From Euptelea pleiosperma (taxonomy: Eukaryota; Streptophyta; Magnoliopsida; Ranunculales; Eupteleaceae): a DNA stretch of 64,000 nucleotides. Below the pieces are notes generated by a model. That model had not been told where the DNA came from and did no database searches. It saw nothing but the letters and a program-made list of their open reading frames with translations. The DNA lies in the NCBI GenBank assembly GCA_035048495.1, contig CM068541.1, positions 10,361,929-10,425,928 on the forward strand. The letters are read 5' to 3'. Every line of letters starts with the position of its first letter. Position 1 is the first letter of the stretch. The position numbers and the translations under genes were made by a program. Shown piece after piece: positions 60,241-64,000 of the stretch.

Positions 60241-60692
60241 CTCCAACCATGGTCTCTATTTTAGAGACCCAAAATATAATTTTTTATGAAAAAGTGTATT
60301 TGGAGCTCATTGGTTCTCTCAATGGCTCCAACCAACACATCTCTAAAACACTATTCACCTATCTCTATAACACTATTTGTAATCATTTTTTTCCAAAAAC
60401 TTTACAAAAGCTCAATAAATTCCCTCCAAAATTCATTTTTTACTCAAAAATTCAAAATTCAAAATTTAAAATTCAAATTTTTCTCCAAAATTCAAAATTC
60501 CCTCCAAATTTCAAATTTCAAATTTCCCTCCAAAATTCAAATTTTCCTAAAAAAATTCAAAATTCAAAATTTCCTTCAAAATTCAAATTTCCCTCTTATT
60601 TTTCTTTTATAAAAGCCAACACATCACCTTTCTATTTCACCATCTCACTTTTACCCAAATTTGTCTGAATTTTCTCACTTTCATTTCAAACA

Positions 60693-62051
60693 ATGAGTTT
60701 TAGAGCAAGTTCATCTCACCTATCATCTTCAGATTCTGATGATGACCGTATTTCTCTACCACCATCCCCTGATTATGAAGGAGAAATGGCAGCATGGGAA
60801 GAGGAAGAGGCATTGTTACTTCATTTATATGCATCCAACAACGCCCTCATATCTCACATTCTTGAAGAGGACGACCAACCGATACATAAAGGGTCGGTTC
60901 CTGGACATATAGTGATTAACCGTGGGAGGGAAGAAGGTCATGCTCGACTGTGGAATGACTATTTTTCAGAGAATCCCACATATGGAGAAAGTCTATTTCG
61001 CAGACGATTTCGAATGAGTCGAAGTTTATTCCTTCGTATTGTCGACGCAGTGAAAGGTTATGATAACTTCTTCGTGCAGAAGAAGGATGGTGTTGGTAGA
61101 CTTGGATTGTCTACTTTGCAAAAAGTAACGGCTGTGTTTCGAATGTTGGCGTATGGAGCACCGGCAGATTGCACAGATGAATATATAAGAATTGGTGAGT
61201 CCACTGCAATTTTATGCATGAAGAGGTTTTGTCGGGCAATTGTAGAGATATTTGGTGCAGAATACCTAAGATCACCAAACACCAATGATGTTGCAAGGCT
61301 GTTACGAAAAGGTGAAGAAAGGGGCTTTCCTAGAATGTTGGGAAGTCTTGACTGTATGCATTGGGCTTGGAAAAATTCTCCAACGGCTTGGGCCGGACAA
61401 TACTCAGGACGTGGTGGATCCCCAACTATCATTCTCGAAGCAGTGGCATCTTATGACCTTTGGATATGGCACGCATACTTTGGCTTACCGGGCTCCAACA
61501 ATGACATTAATGTGTTGCAGTCATCCAACTTGTTTGCGAACCTCACTCAAGGTATAGCTCCACCTGCTCATTATACAATCCAAGGCATAGAATACAATGT
61601 CGGTTATTATTTGGCCGATGGTATATACCCTAAGTGGTCAACTCTTGTACAAACCATTTCCCAACCCCAAGGTCCAAAGAAGCAATATTTTGCAATGATG
61701 CAAGAAGCATGTCGGAAAGATGTAGAACGGGCGTTTGGAGTTCTCCAATCACGATTTGCCATTGTCAAGGGACCAGCACGTTTTTGGGATAAACGTGTAC
61801 TACATGATATTATGTCTGCGTGTATCATAATGCACAATATGATCGTTGAAGATGAACGTGATGAGTATCCAAATATTGTCGGTTATATTCTAGCACCCGT
61901 CTCAAATGTTGAGATGGTAGTAGATGAAACAGAACGATTCCGACAGTTCCTTGCTCGATATAAGAAGATAAAGAACAAAGAGGCTCACTATGAACTTAGA
62001 AATGCATTGATTGAGCATTTGTGGGAAAGACATGGTAATGCTACAGTGTAG
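60693..62051 (+). CDS. PIF/Harbinger DDE transposase
   Basis: 452 residues. An acidic N-terminal part (Ser/Asp/Glu-rich, 1-60) precedes a helix-turn-helix-like region (FRRRFRMSRSLFLRIVDAV). The DDE_4/HARBI1-type nuclease follows, with Asp 220 in SLDCMHW, Asp 309 in LADGIYPKW and Glu 345 in KDVERAFGVLQ. All three catalytic acids are present and no stop interrupts the frame. It would cut and join the element's ends, working with the Myb-like ORF1 protein encoded on the other strand. The ATG chosen follows the AT-rich leader and fits family length. Confidence 0.93.
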   Translation: MSFRASSSHLSSSDSDDDRISLPPSPDYEGEMAAWEEEEALLLHLYASNNALISHILEEDDQPIHKGSVPGHIVINRGREEGHARLWNDYFSENPTYGESLFRRRFRMSRSLFLRIVDAVKGYDNFFVQKKDGVGRLGLSTLQKVTAVFRMLAYGAPADCTDEYIRIGESTAILCMKRFCRAIVEIFGAEYLRSPNTNDVARLLRKGEERGFPRMLGSLDCMHWAWKNSPTAWAGQYSGRGGSPTIILEAVASYDLWIWHAYFGLPGSNNDINVLQSSNLFANLTQGIAPPAHYTIQGIEYNVGYYLADGIYPKWSTLVQTISQPQGPKKQYFAMMQEACRKDVERAFGVLQSRFAIVKGPARFWDKRVLHDIMSACIIMHNMIVEDERDEYPNIVGYILAPVSNVEMVVDETERFRQFLARYKKIKNKEAHYELRNALIEHLWERHGNATV

Positions 62052-62249
62052 TGTAGATGGTTATTAATATGAAACTATGTAATGCTTGCATCCTTTAATT
62101 AATGTTTATGCATTTCAATTAATGTTTATTTGCACTTATTTGTTAAAATATCTTTTATTTCTACTGAAAAGCAAATTACAACAAAAGTAAAGTACGATAA
62201 AATCCAAAACAAAGACAACAACACAAATACACTATGAAAATTACTAGCA

Positions 62250-63398
62250 CTAGTAATCTGGGAAGCCACCTCCTCCGTATCCACCTTGATATTGGTTGAA
62301 GCCACTGAAATCACCATGACTAAAGGTAGACGAGTTGTTGGCTATTTGAGAATCACGCCGATTCTTTTTTGAAATTTCTTCTTTTTTCCTTCGAAAATAT
62401 TCACGGTCAGTTGGATCTTCTATGGAATTCAAGTCCATCTCCATGAATTCTTTCTCTTGGCGTTCACGAGCAAGCTCTTGACGTTCACGTTGAAGCTGTA
62501 ATTTTGTACGTTCATTTTCAGCTTGTAGCATCATGAGTTGGTAGCGTGTCGATGCGTCATTTTGTACTTTAAGAAATCGTTCTTCCCTTTGCAATTGTCC
62601 TCTTTTCAAAGTTTCCATAATTTCTCGATTTCCTTCAACGATTGATTCAAGAACATGACTCTTGTCAGCTACTTGTCTCCTTCTCATCTTTTCTTTCTTC
62701 CTTCCTGTAGGACGACCAGATGAATCGACATGATAGTCGACCGAAGCTTGGACATCTTCATCTGCATTCAAATCAACAGATGACGGTGTTCCTGGAGATT
62801 TGGATGTAGGAGACCCTATTTGAGACCCTTCAGAGTAATCAAACCTTTGTCGTTGTTTAGAAATTTCTTTGGGATTAGGATTAATATCAATCCATTTTTC
62901 GGCTCCTTTAAGAATGGGCCACACATGATCAAACTGGAACCCTTTCTTCTCTTCCGGATCTTCTGCAAATAAAATTTTTGCCTTATCTATCTGCGAAAAG
63001 ATAACAAAAAATCAAACTTTAAATAAAACAACTTAATAAAATAACGAATGTTATAAAATTGTATAAGTACTTACAATGTCTATCTCAGAAGCGCCACTCG
63101 GATTAAGACGTTCTACTGCACGAACACATCCCCGAAATTTGTTGATGGCCTTCATGATTAAAGTCATACGACATTGGAGAGATTTCGATGTTCGACGTTC
63201 AATGTAATAGTCGGGCCTATGATCGTGGTATATAACCGAAATACGCTCCCATAATTTATCTTTTTTCTGATTAGTACCCGTTACAGAATCTTGGGAAATT
63301 TCAAGCCATGCATTACATATGATTTTATCCTCTTCAATAGAGAACGCTCGACCACGACTAGCCAACTTTGCACGAGAATCCATGCCTGAGGAAGACAT
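62250..63398 (-). CDS. Harbinger ORF1: Myb/SANT-like protein, two exons
   Basis: Exon 1 is 63398-63075 and exon 2 is 62990-62250 on the minus strand. The intron (63074-62991) has gtaagt at its start and tttcgcag at its end, and the frame runs through as SEIDI|IDKAKILF, giving about 354 residues. Exon 1 holds a trihelix/Myb-like domain (FSIEEDKIICNAWLEIS, then KKDKLWERISVIYHD). Exon 2 holds the NAM-associated C-terminal region: GFQFDHVWPILKGAEKW, a charged coiled-coil with QLQRERQELARERQEKEF, and a Gly/Tyr-rich end. Such proteins help the transposase enter the nucleus and bind DNA. The exon join is inferred from splice signals and family order. Confidence 0.85.
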
Positions 63399-63479
63399 TT
63401 TTACAGAAATGTATATGATGTAATACTACAGAAGAGAAAGAATTGCAACTTTTGAAGAGAAATATGTGAGTATTTATAG

Positions 63480-64000
63480 ACAATATGTTGAAGAGGCTGA
63501 GTTGTAGAATCCAATGGTCGAGATTGATTTTATCTTGTGGTTGATGGACAAGACTTCTAATAGATGTATTGGATAGAGTGTAGGAAGTGATAATAATCCA
63601 ATGGTGGAGATGAGTTCTGCTTTTTTCATCTAAGGGGTGGTATGAGAGAAATTATGAACTTGTTTTGTCTTGTGGTTGATGGACAAGACTTCTCACTGAT
63701 GTGTTGGATAGAGTGTAAGAAGTGATAATAATCCAATGGTGAAGATGAGTTCTGCCTTTTCCATCTAAGGGGTGGTATGAGAGAAGTTATGAACTTGTTT
63801 TATCTTGTGGTTGATGGACAAGACTTCTCACTAATGTGTTGGATAGAGTGTAAGAAGTGATAATAATCCAATGGTGAAGATGAGTTCTGCCTTTTTCATC
63901 TAAGGGGTGGTATGAGAGAAGTTATGAACTTGTTTTGTCTTGTGGTTGATGGACAAGACTTCTCACTGATGTGTTGGATAGAGTGTAGGAAGTGATAAGA
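63480..64000 (+). repeat. 135-bp tandem repeat at the Harbinger right side
   Basis: ttgatggacaagacttct recurs at 63541, 63675, 63811 and 63946 (period 134-136). Units also share gttggatagagtgta and ataatccaatggtg.agatga. The array begins about 80 bases beyond the ORF1 start codon and continues past the window. Confidence 0.9.

Larger units (their letters stand above)
60241..64000 (+). mobile_element. PIF/Harbinger DNA transposon (right end outside window)
   Basis: Starts right after the lipase bases ctgcta with ctccaaccatggtctctatt, which includes the palindrome ggtctctattttagagacc. A subterminal zone (60420-60600) of repeated aaaattcaaa phrases follows, then a transposase gene (+) and a convergent Myb-like ORF1 gene (-), the standard two-gene layout. 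From about 63480 a 135-base tandem repeat runs to the window end. The three-base target duplication is probably cta, but the right end is needed to confirm. Both reading frames are open, suggesting recent activity. Confidence 0.88.

Noticed and set aside
60249..60668. 139-residue ORF rich in Lys, Asn and Phe
   Set aside because: Low-complexity translation of the aaaattcaaa subterminal repeats of the Harbinger element, ahead of the real transposase start.
1..64000. tRNA, rRNA, CRISPR or bacterial operon signals
   Set aside because: None seen by eye. Matches to the Met-tRNA are short primer-site complements next to LTR ends, not tRNA genes.

Overview
The window is nuclear DNA from a flowering plant. 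The evidence is plant-only gene families (CLE signalling peptides, a DAD1/PLA1-II type lipase, a PPR relic), a plastid ycf1 fragment inserted in nuclear DNA, and a dense mix of plant transposons: LTR elements primed by initiator-Met tRNA, LINE, PIF/Harbinger, Mutator-like MITEs, Helitron ends and CACTA-like subterminal repeats. The sequence does not let me name the species. Intact genes are few and short, and most of the 64 kb is repeat-derived.

The recurring theme is a local cluster of CLE peptide genes. Six intact precursors start at 1830 (+), 27686 (+), 31057 (+), 35861 (-), 47845/47863 (+) and 51456 (+). Two broken copies lie at 39319-39080 (-) and about 34310-34430 (+). All intact copies encode a 12-residue peptide of the form R-[Q/L/V]-SPGGPDPQHH, the class of Arabidopsis CLE1-7 and of nitrate- or nodulation-regulated CLEs. 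From 27.5 to 41 kb the loci are spaced about 3.4 kb apart with related flanks, which points to an old tandem array with an orientation change between 34.5 and 35.5 kb.

The second main structure is a segmental duplication. Bases 18-16440 reappear at 49652-60240, same orientation. The block holds a CLE gene, a non-coding LTR element with identical target-site duplications in both copies, a tandem array of roughly 1.16-kb units, a Mutator-like MITE and a lipase gene. Copy 2 is about 5.8 kb shorter. It carries a hybrid A/C repeat unit and lacks one further unit, which looks like unequal recombination.

The lipase in copy 1 (15709-16950) is complete. The copy at 59510 is broken by a one-base deletion and then by a PIF/Harbinger transposon that starts at about 60241 and runs past the window end. 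That transposon has an intact DDE transposase and an intact two-exon Myb-like ORF1 and may be autonomous.

Layout: 1-1.8 kb duplicated intergenic DNA; 1.83 kb CLE; 2.5-4.6 kb LTR element; 6.3-15.1 kb tandem array with nested LTR and MITE; 15.7-17 kb lipase; 18.3-20 kb Helitron-like nest; 21.9-24.8 kb two LTR-type sequences; 26.9-27.2 kb LINE tail; 27.7-41 kb CLE array with MITEs, LINE and tandem repeats; 41.2-44.7 kb plastid fragment, Mutator transposase and PPR relics; 47.8 kb CLE; 49.65-60.24 kb duplication copy 2; 60.24-64 kb PIF/Harbinger element.
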